Shown piece by piece: positions 17,878-25,656 of a stretch of DNA of 64,000 bases. The DNA lies in assembly GCA_020846635.1 (NCBI GenBank), contig JADLDO010000028.1, positions 558,001-622,000 on the forward strand, in the 5' to 3' direction. Below the pieces are notes generated by a model. It had not been told where the DNA came from, ran no database searches, and saw only the letters and a list, made by a program, of their open reading frames with translations. The stretch comes from Caldilineaceae bacterium (GTDB lineage Bacteria > Chloroflexota > Anaerolineae > Caldilineales > Caldilineaceae). The translations under genes and the position numbers were made by a program. The first letter of the stretch is position 1, and each line of letters starts with the position of its first letter.

Positions 17878-18027
17878 ATGCTCGCATTGAGTCCGAGAGC
17901 CATAGGGCGTCCGACCCAGAACGGGTTGGTCGCGCCCAGTATTGATGGTTCCGTAGTCATCCTTCCTACCTCTTCTCTCTGTTGCGGCCCCTGTTGTATC
18001 CTCTGTTGTACCTGCTTGTGTAGCTAA
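17878..18027 (+). CDS. 49-residue peptide with eight clustered C-terminal cysteines (possible RiPP precursor)
   Basis: A short gene, ATG 17878 to TAA 18025-18027, behind GAGAGGAG with ideal spacing and the strong promoter at 17770-17798. The first 34 residues look like a leader (IGRPTQNGLVAPSIDGSVV is its middle part), and the last 15 are CCGPCCILCCTCLCS: eight Cys arranged CC-x2-CC-x2-CC-x-C-x-C. Leader plus Cys-dense hydrophobic core is the architecture of ribosomally made, post-translationally modified peptides such as azole/thiopeptide precursors; a metal-binding or membrane-associated peptide is the alternative. No YcaO, radical SAM, lanthionine or transporter gene is next to it; neighbours are an orphan membrane protein and a sulfurtransferase. 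The assignment as a real gene rests on promoter, RBS and composition only. Confidence 0.55.
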   Translation: MLALSPRAIGRPTQNGLVAPSIDGSVVILPTSSLCCGPCCILCCTCLCS

Positions 18028-18067
18028 GCCGGCACCCGGCTCGTCCTGTCGCACTCTTTTTTTCAGG

Positions 18068-18155
18068 TCAGAACCGATTGTCGGCATCCAACGTGCCCTT
18101 GTGGCGGTGCGTAGTTTTTGTTATGGTAGATTGCCGGACAATGACTCCGTTCTGA
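18068..18155. repeat. Long imperfect inverted repeat downstream of the Cys-rich peptide
   Basis: TCAGAAC and ATTGTCGGCA (18068-18086) are complemented by TGCCGGACAAT (one extra G) and GTTCTGA (18132-18155), enclosing a 45-base loop. A T7 tract just upstream (about 18057-18063) with a small GCCGG/CCGGC hairpin at 18028-18043 may end the peptide transcript. The element could be a structured RNA or remnant repeat; nothing else in 18028-18362 is clear. Confidence 0.4.
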
Positions 18156-18212
18156 CACAGGAATCACCCTATTGGGGCGATCTCCAATCAAGGGCACTCC
18201 GTTCACGACGGC

Positions 18213-18350
18213 ATGATCACGCCAATGATCATCATGCTACTCGTGGTAATTTTGATTGGCGCGGAATGGTTGGTCGAGCGAGGCTGTTGTGAGCGAGGAA
18301 GCACAGCAAAGAAGTACTGCAAAGAAGTATATCAAACCAAATCAAATTAG
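18213..18350 (+). CDS. Possible 45-residue single-span peptide
   Basis: An open frame from ATG 18213 to TAG 18348-18350 encodes a hydrophobic start (MITPMIIMLLVVILIGAEW) and a charged tail with three Cys. Its stop lies just before the AGGAGG of the sulfurtransferase gene. No good ribosome-binding site precedes it, so it may be chance; it is listed because of its clean membrane-span pattern and tight placement. Confidence 0.25.
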   Translation: MITPMIIMLLVVILIGAEWLVERGCCERGSTAKKYCKEVYQTKSN

Positions 18351-18362
18351 GAGGCATTTCGT

Positions 18363-19211
18363 ATGAGCAACGGTTACGCCAACCCCGATGTGTTGGTCAG
18401 CACAGATTGGGTCGCACAGCACCTGAACGATCCCAATGTGCGGCTGGTGGAAAGCAACGAAGATGTGCTGCTCTATGACACAGGGCACATTCCTGGCGCG
18501 GTCAACATTGATTGGCACGCCGACCTAAACGATGCGCTGCAACGCGATTACATCGATCCAGAGCAATTTGCTGCGCTCCTGAGCCGCAATGGCATCAGCC
18601 CGGATACCACTGTGGTCTTCTATGGCGACAAGAACAACTGGTGGGCCACCTATGCCTTCTGGGTCTTTCAACTCTTTGGGCATACGAATGCAAAGGTGAT
18701 GAATGGCGGGCGCATGAAGTGGGTCGCCGAGGGCCGCGAACTGAGCAAGGAACGCCCCAGCTATGCCGCCTCCAACTACCCGGTGCCAAAGCGCGACGAT
18801 TCCAAGATTCGCGCCTTCCGCGATGACGTGTTGAAGCACCTGGAAGCAGGCAAGCCATTGGTCGATGTACGCAGCCCCGGCGAATATCGCGGCGAACTGC
18901 TGCACATGGCTGACTATCCCCAAGAGGGCGCAATGCGCGGGGGGCATATCCCCACGGCGCGCAACGTCCCCTGGGCGCGCGCAGCCAACCCGGATGGCAC
19001 TTTCAAGAGCGCAGAAGAGCTGCGCGCGATCTATGAGGACGAGCAAGGGCTCAAGCCCAGTGACGAGGTTGTGGCCTATTGCCGCATTGGTGAGCGCAGC
19101 AGCCACAGTTGGTTTGTGCTGAAATACCTCTTGGGCTATCCGAACGTCCGCAACTACGATGGTTCGTGGACCGAATGGGGTAACTCCGTACGCGTGCCCA
19201 TTGAGAAATAA
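18363..19211 (+). CDS. Thiosulfate sulfurtransferase (two-domain rhodanese)
   Basis: A 282-residue tandem rhodanese. The N-terminal inactive domain contains [19 protein letters not shown] and the C-terminal domain [11 protein letters not shown], then [12 protein letters not shown]. The catalytic Cys is about residue 240 in [12 protein letters not shown]; the loop C-R-x-G-E-R-S is the type seen in actinobacterial CysA-like thiosulfate sulfurtransferases rather than the CGSGVT of mercaptopyruvate enzymes. It moves sulfane sulfur from thiosulfate to acceptors in the cytosol. AGGAGG precedes the ATG. A 15-base duplication covers the stop codon, and a terminator follows at 19265. Confidence 0.9.
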   Translation: MSNGYANPDVLVSTDWVAQHLNDPNVRLVESNEDVLLYDTGHIPGAVNIDWHADLNDALQRDYIDPEQFAALLSRNGISPDTTVVFYGDKNNWWATYAFWVFQLFGHTNAKVMNGGRMKWVAEGRELSKERPSYAASNYPVPKRDDSKIRAFRDDVLKHLEAGKPLVDVRSPGEYRGELLHMADYPQEGAMRGGHIPTARNVPWARAANPDGTFKSAEELRAIYEDEQGLKPSDEVVAYCRIGERSSHSWFVLKYLLGYPNVRNYDGSWTEWGNSVRVPIEK

Positions 19212-19226
19212 CCCATTGAGAAATAA
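19197..19226 (+). repeat. 15-bp tandem duplication across the sulfurtransferase stop codon
   Basis: CCCATTGAGAAATAA occurs twice back to back (19197-19211 and 19212-19226). The first copy encodes the last four residues and stop, the second repeats them after the stop, giving a second in-frame stop. Confidence 0.9.
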
Positions 19227-19264
19227 GCAGTAGAGCTAGGCTTCTCTACCTGATCAGGAATACT

Positions 19265-19300
19265 ACCCTCCTGGAAGCTTCAAGCTTCCGGGAGGGTTTT
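19265..19300 (+). terminator. Intrinsic terminator of the sulfurtransferase gene
   Basis: A 16-bp stem with one T-G wobble (CCCTCCTGGAAGCTT paired with AAGCTTCCGGGAGGG) followed by TTTT. It belongs to a hairpin family that recurs in the window. Confidence 0.85.
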
Positions 19301-19363
19301 GTTGTTGAGGATTATCTATGGAGGGTCTTCTATGAGGACTGTACTGGAACTCTGTGGTCGTCT

Positions 19364-19576
19364 TTAGTTGTTGCCATTTTCCAGCAACATCGTGGGACGG
19401 TCGGGCAAGGCCGGGATCATGTAGGGATCTTCGTTCCCATTGATGGCCTGGCTCTTGCGAATCCATTCACGCTGCATCTCAAGGGCTTCGGCCTTGCTGG
19501 TGCAAAGCGCCACCAGGCTACAGCCCAGAAATACAAACCACTTGTCATTATGGCAAAGAATATAAGGTCTTGGCAT
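19364..19576 (-). CDS. Small conserved-looking hypothetical protein (70 aa)
   Basis: A 70-residue protein with GGGGAG eight bases before the ATG, which supports it as a real gene. The sequence is mixed: an aromatic, Cys-containing first half (CHNDKWFVFLGCSLVALC) that looks like two or three beta strands, then a helix (AEALEMQREWIRKSQ). I do not recognise the family. It stands alone on the minus strand between the sulfurtransferase terminator and the mannosyltransferase-like gene. Confidence 0.6.
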   Translation of the reverse strand: MPRPYILCHNDKWFVFLGCSLVALCTSKAEALEMQREWIRKSQAINGNEDPYMIPALPDRPTMLLENGNN

Positions 19577-19655
19577 AAGGTATTCTCCCCGTTTTCACGT
19601 CTGGGCACACAGGATTGAGCGTCGAATCTCCTGTGTGCGTCATACCGTTTTTGGG

Positions 19656-20930
19656 TCAGTTCTCCATTCCAACTGTCATCGTACTGTCATCGTTCGTGTA
19701 AGGTTGCCGCCGCGCGGCAACGGTTGAAAGCCAGCGATCTGTCTGTTGGGCCGCAATGGGCCAGCCATACGTCGCTATCACGTGTGTACGCAGCGCCTGG
19801 GTTGCAGGATGCGTTTTGGATCGCGGCATTGTCAGAAATTGCACCGCCATTTGCCAGAGCTGCTCCTCATCCGCATAGAGGCACTCTGCATGGAGCGCGG
19901 TTGGGATGAGTTCGGGATAGCTTAGACGCGCGGGCAAGAGCGGAAAGGCTCCGGCTGTGATCGCTTCCAAAATGCTGATCCCGAAAAATTCATGGTCAGC
20001 CGTACTGATCACTAGGTCGGCTTGTTGCAGCAGCGCCAGATAGCCGGCCCGCGTGGCCGCATATCCCCAATGCACGATCCGGTCAGCCAGTCGCTCGCGC
20101 GCTTCTTCAAACTCGGCAGGCACATTGCGAAAGTTCTCCCCTGCCACTGCCAATCGGAACGGAATCTCGGCTGCTTGCAGTCGGTAGAGTAGGGCAAAGA
20201 AGAGATCTGGACGCTTGTCATATTCCCAACGTTGGTTCCAAAGGATCAGCGGCGCATCGCTTTGCTGTACATTCTGCATCTGTTCGCCGTCCCGCAGGGT
20301 CTCCACAGGGACAATCCCCACCGGCGCAACCGCACTGCGCCCGCGCACCTCTGCCACCAATTCCAGATGATTGTAATCTGGATAATGCTTCAACAAGCGC
20401 GGCAGTTCCGTGAACCAACTTTCCAGATGATAATGACTGTTAAAGAGCACCAGGTCTGCCGTTAACTGGCTCAGCCAGTTGATCATCGCATAGGTAAGAT
20501 CCGGCTTTTCACCTGGACGCCACGGATAGGTCAACTGGTTTTCATGCATATAGCAGACCAGCGGCAGCCTCCCCGGCAGCACCCCGCGCATCAAGCCCAT
20601 CCATACAGGCAGATGCACCATATCGGTCGCCAGCACAACGTCCGGCATCTCTAAATCGGGCGTCTCCTGCTCCGGCCTTTCCAGAGCGGAAGGCGTGTGC
20701 GCCAACCTCTTTTGCGCCTGTATTGCTAGTTCGATAGCACCTCCCTGCATTCGCCATTTCCAAAAGCGTCCTGCCAATGTTAGCAGCTTTACATGGTGCT
20801 GGCTGTAACGTTGATAGCCTTCGGCCCAAGCCTGATGGCTCCCGGTATGGTAGGGCGAGAGCAGCCAAACATTGAGCGGCCTTGCAGGCCGCGGGCGCGC
20901 ATGTGGTCCCTCGAAAGACGATTGAGTCAT
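19656..20930 (-). CDS. tRNA-queuosine alpha-mannosyltransferase-like protein (QTMAN/DUF3524 plus GT4)
   Basis: A 424-residue GT-B glycosyltransferase. The N-terminal half matches the DUF3524 pattern of animal GTDC1/QTMAN, the enzyme that mannosylates queuosine in tRNA-Asp: [15 protein letters not shown] near residue 27, a WKWRM segment, [10 protein letters not shown] near 130 and [11 protein letters not shown] near 160. The C-terminal half is a GT4 Rossmann domain with [10 protein letters not shown] and [19 protein letters not shown] (donor-binding Glu motif). No other queuosine genes are near. A bacterial protein of this type could act on tRNA, but this is inferred from family resemblance. 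The start at 20930 lacks a clear Shine-Dalgarno. Confidence 0.78.
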   Translation of the reverse strand: MTQSSFEGPHARPRPARPLNVWLLSPYHTGSHQAWAEGYQRYSQHHVKLLTLAGRFWKWRMQGGAIELAIQAQKRLAHTPSALERPEQETPDLEMPDVVLATDMVHLPVWMGLMRGVLPGRLPLVCYMHENQLTYPWRPGEKPDLTYAMINWLSQLTADLVLFNSHYHLESWFTELPRLLKHYPDYNHLELVAEVRGRSAVAPVGIVPVETLRDGEQMQNVQQSDAPLILWNQRWEYDKRPDLFFALLYRLQAAEIPFRLAVAGENFRNVPAEFEEARERLADRIVHWGYAATRAGYLALLQQADLVISTADHEFFGISILEAITAGAFPLLPARLSYPELIPTALHAECLYADEEQLWQMAVQFLTMPRSKTHPATQALRTHVIATYGWPIAAQQTDRWLSTVAARRQPYTNDDSTMTVGMEN

Positions 20931-21040
20931 GGCAGGGTAGCGTTAGGGTGCTGTCCAATTGTCAGTTTATTGTACACCCCTTGAGCGAGAATGTCATCAT
21001 ATGCGACCACTCGCACAGGGCAATGGAATGGTCGTCCCCA

Positions 21041-21070
21041 TTGATTCTGGAACGAATTTTTCGATATAAT
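21041..21070 (+). promoter_or_regulatory. Sigma-70 type promoter upstream of the NmrA gene
   Basis: TTGATT (21041-21046), 18-base spacer, TATAAT (21065-21070). It lies 255 bases before the NmrA start; the long leader between contains no convincing gene. The rest of 20931-21325 shows nothing else. Confidence 0.65.
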
Positions 21071-21325
21071 GGATGTCCCCCTTGTACGAATACCCTACCA
21101 CAAAAGGAGAAGCCCTACGCAATTTGGCATCTCGCCCCTGCTTTTGACGCTTTTGGAGACGTGCGCTATCTGGCGCAGAGCGCATCCGCCAGGGGCCACC
21201 GCGGTATTCGTGATTCATAAACGTCAGTGTGGAGTGATCCGGAAAAGTCACCAGAGGAGCCTTATCGAGTGGCAAAAATGCGAGCCATTTGTTAGTTCTG
21301 CCCGTACCGGAGGAGGAAAAAGCGC

Positions 21326-22210
21326 ATGGCAGCCGAGAAGCGGACGATTGTCGTAACTGGAGCCACCGGTCTCCAAGGGAGTGCGGTGGCTCACCATTTG
21401 CTTTCAAGTGGGTGGCGTGTACGAGCGCTAACTCGAAATCCGAAGGGCAAGGAAGCGCAAGATTTAGCTGCCTTAGGGGCTGAGATAGTTCAAGGCGATA
21501 TGGCTGAACCGGACTCGCTTGAGCCTGTTTTTGAGCGAGCCTACGGTGTTTTCAGCGTGCAAAATCCTATCATTAGTGGGGTAGAAGGCGAAATCAGCCA
21601 GGGCAAAAATGTAGCTACGATAGCCAAGCAAGCCGGCATCCAACACCTGGTCTATGCTTCTGCCGGCACAGGAATGAAGGGCACAGGCGTGCCCTCCTGG
21701 GAATCCAAACTGGTTGTCGAGGAGCATATGAAATTCTTATCGCTGCCACTGACCGTCTTGCGTCCAACGGCATTTATGGAGTTGATGACCGAGAAGAAGT
21801 TCTTCCCTGCTGTTTCGGCCTGGCATCTTATGCCCAAGCTAATGGGTGGCTCTAGAAAGCTCCCCTGGCTCTGCGTGGATGATATTGGTTTCATCGTCGC
21901 CAGGGCCTTTGCTGAACCCGGGCAGTTCATTGGCAAAGAGTTTCAGCTTGCCAGTGATGTACAATCCCTTGATGAGTGTCGCGCCATCTATCGAGAGGTA
22001 ACAGGCAAGCATCCACCCCGCTTTCCAATGCCAATATGGATATTCGAGCGCTTTGGCTTTGTTGGAAGGGATTTGGGTATCATGTGGCGCTGGTTACGAG
22101 ACGGGACAGTGGATTTGGACACCAGTGCCACGTTGGGAATACACCCCAATGCCTTGAGTGTTCGAGCATGGTTGGAGAAACAGAAAAGCACAGAGAGCAA
22201 AGGTTTATAG
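21326..22210 (+). CDS. NmrA-family NAD(P)-binding protein
   Basis: A 294-residue atypical short-chain dehydrogenase of the NmrA/HSCARG type. The Rossmann motif VTGATGLQGSAV starts at residue 9, followed by RALTRNP (NADP-preferring Arg), then DMAEPDSL and a VYASAG strand. Members serve as redox sensors or NAD(P)-dependent reductases; a substrate cannot be read from the sequence. GGAGGAGG precedes the ATG by a good distance. Its 3' end overlaps the convergent crcB by six bases. Confidence 0.85.
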   Translation: MAAEKRTIVVTGATGLQGSAVAHHLLSSGWRVRALTRNPKGKEAQDLAALGAEIVQGDMAEPDSLEPVFERAYGVFSVQNPIISGVEGEISQGKNVATIAKQAGIQHLVYASAGTGMKGTGVPSWESKLVVEEHMKFLSLPLTVLRPTAFMELMTEKKFFPAVSAWHLMPKLMGGSRKLPWLCVDDIGFIVARAFAEPGQFIGKEFQLASDVQSLDECRAIYREVTGKHPPRFPMPIWIFERFGFVGRDLGIMWRWLRDGTVDLDTSATLGIHPNALSVRAWLEKQKSTESKGL

Positions 22211-22588
22211 CGTAGCGACACTCCTTGCCAGCACCATCCCCACCCAAGCCGCGGCTAACCCCAGGCCGTTGTTGACAAAGATATTGAGCAGGGCGCTGCC
22301 CAGGTGGACGCTCTTGAGCTGCTGAAAGCTTTCTACAGCAAACGAGGAAAAAGTGGTGTAGGAGCCAAGAAAACCGACGGCGAACAGCAAGCGCAACTCT
22401 GGGGAAAGTCCACTGCGTGTACTCCCCCACGCCACCAGAAAGCCCAGCACCAATGAGCCGGTGATATTGACGATAGCTGTCCCATAGGGAAAATCCATCC
22501 CAAAACGGTGTGCTGCCCATAGGCCAACCAGATAACGGGCATTTGCGCCCAAGACTGCCCCGATGGCAATCAGCAAAAAGCGATTCAT
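22205..22588 (-). CDS. crcB: Fluoride channel CrcB/Fluc
   Basis: A 127-residue four-span protein of the Fluc family, which exports fluoride as a dual-topology dimer. Signatures: GAVLGANARYLVG near residue 10, GTAIVNITGSLVLG near 40 and GFLGSYTTFSSFAVE near 75 (the Phe-box and central sodium site). It follows the molybdopterin subunit gene by 25 bases on the same strand, and I see no crcB-type fluoride riboswitch before it, so it is probably read from the upstream operon. Confidence 0.93.
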   Translation of the reverse strand: MNRFLLIAIGAVLGANARYLVGLWAAHRFGMDFPYGTAIVNITGSLVLGFLVAWGSTRSGLSPELRLLFAVGFLGSYTTFSSFAVESFQQLKSVHLGSALLNIFVNNGLGLAAAWVGMVLARSVATL

Positions 22589-22613
22589 TGAGTTTGGTTC
22601 TATCTATTGTGAC

Positions 22614-25600
22614 CTACGCCGGTGGATCGCCCCAGCGCCGATCGATTTCGGCTTCGCCGCGCTGCATCGCCAACAGCAGCGCGTCTTGGTCTACGGGCAA
22701 GGCACGACAGCGCACGCCCACTGCGGTGGCGATGGCGTTGGCAATGGCGGGGCTGATGGGGATTGAGCTAATTTCACCCACGCCCTTTGCGCCATAAGGC
22801 CCATCTGCCGTCTGCGCCTCAATGATATAGTTTTCCATGACCGGCGTATGCTTGATCCCTGGCATCTTGTACTGTCCTAGATGGCGCGTCCAGGGTACGC
22901 TGTTCTCCTCGATATAATGCTCGGTGAGCGCGTTGCCAATGCCCATGACGATACCTCCCTCGATCTGCCCCGTAAGACTGAGGGGATTGATGGCGCGCCC
23001 GACATCATGCGCTGTGGCGACCTGCTCGACTGCCACTTCGCCTGTCTCGATGTCCACACTGACGAGCGCGGCGTGGACGGCATAGCTAAAGGCAAAGTGC
23101 ATGTCGCCCCCTGTGCCCAGCGGCTGCGTCTTGGGTGCCCAATACTCATAGCGCAATTTGGCCTCGCGCCCCTCCGCCAGCATTGCTTGTACTGCCTCGG
23201 CAAAGGGGATGGTGCGGCTGGGCGAACGCTTGGCAGCCCCATTGTGACCGTTATGGCCGTTCTGTCCATTGTGATCATGCCCGTTGGAGCCATTCGCCGC
23301 TTTGACACGCGCCAGCCGTTCTTCATCCACATAGGCCAAGCCTTCGTGGAAGGCGATGACATCCGGTGGAACGTCGAACTTTTCGGCCAAAACCGTCTGC
23401 ATCCGCTCGCGCATCGCCCGCGCCGCCAAGCGCGCAGCGTTGCCACTGACATAGGTTTGGCGGCTGGCAGTGGTCGGGCCACCGTCGGGGGTGAGGTCGG
23501 TATCCATGACCAGGGCGTTGACCTGCTGGAAGGGCAGCCCCAACTCCTCGGCAGTACAGGCGACCAGGACGCCGATCAGATTTTGGCCCATCTCGGCGCT
23601 GCTGGTGCGAATCTCGGCGCGGCCATCCGGGTAGACCTCCACTTCGGCCTCGGCCTTATCGGGCGCGCCACCGCCCAAGCCGGTGTTCTTGTAGCCCGCG
23701 GCCAACCCCCAGGCATAGCGTTTCGTGCCGATTTGCACAGGGGCAAAGAGACTGGTGGGTGCTGTGGTAAAAGTCGGTGCGCCGGGCAGCGTCGGCAACG
23801 TCTCCTGCCACCAACGGTTGATCGAGGCTTCGACCTGGTCAAGGCATTGCAGCAGCCCCACGCTCTCGCGCAGGTGTTGGCCCGTGGCCGTGGTCGCGCC
23901 GACGCGCATGGCATTGATGCGCCGCAACTCCACCGGGTCCATCTCTAGTGCCTGGGCGAGCAGGTCCATGTTGCTTTCCACGGCAAAGGCCGATTGCGTG
24001 ACACCAAAGCCGCGGAAGGCACCACAGGGCGCGTTGTTGGTATACATCGCATAGCAATCGATCTTGGTGTTGGCGACCACATAGGGGCCAGTGGCATGGG
24101 TGGTGGCGCGCGTCATCACCTTGTCACCGAGACTGGCATAGGCCCCACTGTCGCCATACAACTCCGCTTCGACCGCGACGAGTTTGCCCGCGCGCGTCGC
24201 GCCTGTCTTGACGCGGATAATGGTGGCATGGCGCTTGGGGTGAAAGCGCAGGCTTTCCTCGCGCGTGTAAAGGATTTTCACCGGGCGGCCTGTCAGCGTG
24301 GCAGCCAGCGCGGCATGGATCTGTCCAGCAATGTCCTCCTTGCCGCCAAAGCCACCCCCCATGACTGTGCCGCGGATACGCACTTCTTCATCCTCCAGAC
24401 CCAGGCTCTTGGCAATCTGGCGACGGTCGCTGTAGGGGATTTGGCTGCCCACATAGACCGTTAGTTTTGGATGTTCGTCATCATAGCCCGCGGGCAGAGC
24501 AATCGAACATTCCGGTTCCAAGAAGGCATGTTCCGTCATGGGAGTGCGATAGGTGCGCTCGATGATGACATCGGCCTGGGCAAAGCCCGCGGCCACATCT
24601 CCCTGGCGCACCTTGATATGCTTGAGCAGGTTGCCGGTGGGACGGTCGGGGTGCAGCACCGTTGCGTCGGGCTGGCGCGCGCTCACCGGGTCGGTTACGG
24701 CGGGCAGCACTTCATATTCTACGCGGATCTGCTGGAGCGCGGCGCGTGCCACCTCCTCGCTCTCTGCCACCACAAGGGCCAGCGGGTCGCCCACATAGCG
24801 CGCTGCATAGCTGCCCCCGGCAAAGACCGGCCAATCGTTCTCGACCAGGCCATGCCGCGGGTCGCCGGGTACATCCTTGTGGGTGAAGACAGCATGAACA
24901 CCGGGCAAGGCGAGTGCTGCGCTGGTGTCAATGCTCACGATGCGGGCGTGGGGATGGGCGCTGCGCAGCGTTGCGCCGTGGAGCATACCCGGGAAGTGGT
25001 AATCGTCAGCGTATCGGGTCTGTCCTGTCACCTTTTCAATGGCATCGGGCCGCGCCAACGGTTGGCCCACATTCTGCAACGGTTCCATGACTTGCGGCAG
25101 CGTGGGGCCTGTGAGTTCGCCCCCTCGCAACTTGGCCGCGGCCGCGCGTACCGCGCTCAAGACGGCGACATAGCCTGTGCAGCGACAGTAGGTATCCTTG
25201 AGCGAATGCTTGATGGCGTCGTCGTCGGAGTTGGGGTTTTCGTCCAACAGCGTCTTGGCCTGAAGGATCAGCCCTGGTGTGCAAAAGCCGCATTGGGTTG
25301 CGCCGTGGGTGACAAAGGCTTGTTGCAAGGGGTGTAGCTGCTCCAGCGGGTCACTTGTCTCACTGGCAGCGTCAATGGCATCGTGGCGGCATTGCTGCCA
25401 TTCTGGAGCCAGCCCCTCAATAGTGAGGATGGTTGCGTTCTGCGCCTTAAAGGCTGGATAGATGCAAGAATCCACACTTTGACCATTGACAATGACCGTA
25501 CACGAGCCACATTCTGCCTCGTTGCAGGCGACTTTGGTGCCTGTGAGTCCCAGGTCATAGCGCAACACCTGGGCCAGCGTGCGCGTGTGGGGGAGATCCA

Positions 25601-25643
25601 GGGTGTGCGAAATGCCATTGACGATCAGTGTAAGTTCGGGCAT
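22614..25643 (-). CDS. Molybdenum hydroxylase: fused 2Fe-2S and molybdopterin-binding subunit
   Basis: About 1009 residues of the xanthine dehydrogenase/CO-dehydrogenase family. Residues 1-75 hold a plant-type ferredoxin cluster (Cys about 40, 45, 48 and 60), followed by the second 2Fe-2S domain (CGFCTPG and CRCTGY, about 100-145). From about 195 on come the two molybdopterin domains, with RYADDYHFPGMLHG, GGGFGGKE, APCGAFRGFG and GAKGVGE near the end. The FAD domain is absent and is encoded separately at 27214. I chose ATG 25643 (MPELTLIV), with AAGGA ten bases upstream; longer frames would run into the preceding gene. A Gly-Asn-His-rich insert lies near residues 783-803. The substrate is unknown. 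Confidence 0.9.
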   Translation of the reverse strand: MPELTLIVNGISHTLDLPHTRTLAQVLRYDLGLTGTKVACNEAECGSCTVIVNGQSVDSCIYPAFKAQNATILTIEGLAPEWQQCRHDAIDAASETSDPLEQLHPLQQAFVTHGATQCGFCTPGLILQAKTLLDENPNSDDDAIKHSLKDTYCRCTGYVAVLSAVRAAAAKLRGGELTGPTLPQVMEPLQNVGQPLARPDAIEKVTGQTRYADDYHFPGMLHGATLRSAHPHARIVSIDTSAALALPGVHAVFTHKDVPGDPRHGLVENDWPVFAGGSYAARYVGDPLALVVAESEEVARAALQQIRVEYEVLPAVTDPVSARQPDATVLHPDRPTGNLLKHIKVRQGDVAAGFAQADVIIERTYRTPMTEHAFLEPECSIALPAGYDDEHPKLTVYVGSQIPYSDRRQIAKSLGLEDEEVRIRGTVMGGGFGGKEDIAGQIHAALAATLTGRPVKILYTREESLRFHPKRHATIIRVKTGATRAGKLVAVEAELYGDSGAYASLGDKVMTRATTHATGPYVVANTKIDCYAMYTNNAPCGAFRGFGVTQSAFAVESNMDLLAQALEMDPVELRRINAMRVGATTATGQHLRESVGLLQCLDQVEASINRWWQETLPTLPGAPTFTTAPTSLFAPVQIGTKRYAWGLAAGYKNTGLGGGAPDKAEAEVEVYPDGRAEIRTSSAEMGQNLIGVLVACTAEELGLPFQQVNALVMDTDLTPDGGPTTASRQTYVSGNAARLAARAMRERMQTVLAEKFDVPPDVIAFHEGLAYVDEERLARVKAANGSNGHDHNGQNGHNGHNGAAKRSPSRTIPFAEAVQAMLAEGREAKLRYEYWAPKTQPLGTGGDMHFAFSYAVHAALVSVDIETGEVAVEQVATAHDVGRAINPLSLTGQIEGGIVMGIGNALTEHYIEENSVPWTRHLGQYKMPGIKHTPVMENYIIEAQTADGPYGAKGVGEISSIPISPAIANAIATAVGVRCRALPVDQDALLLAMQRGEAEIDRRWGDPPA

Positions 25644-25656
25644 GGGTAAATTGTCC

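Noticed and set aside
22881-23948. 355-codon plus-strand open frame
   Set aside because: Antisense shadow of the molybdopterin subunit, which has clear family motifs throughout.
24471-25337. 288-codon plus-strand open frame
   Set aside because: Antisense shadow of the 2Fe-2S/molybdopterin gene.
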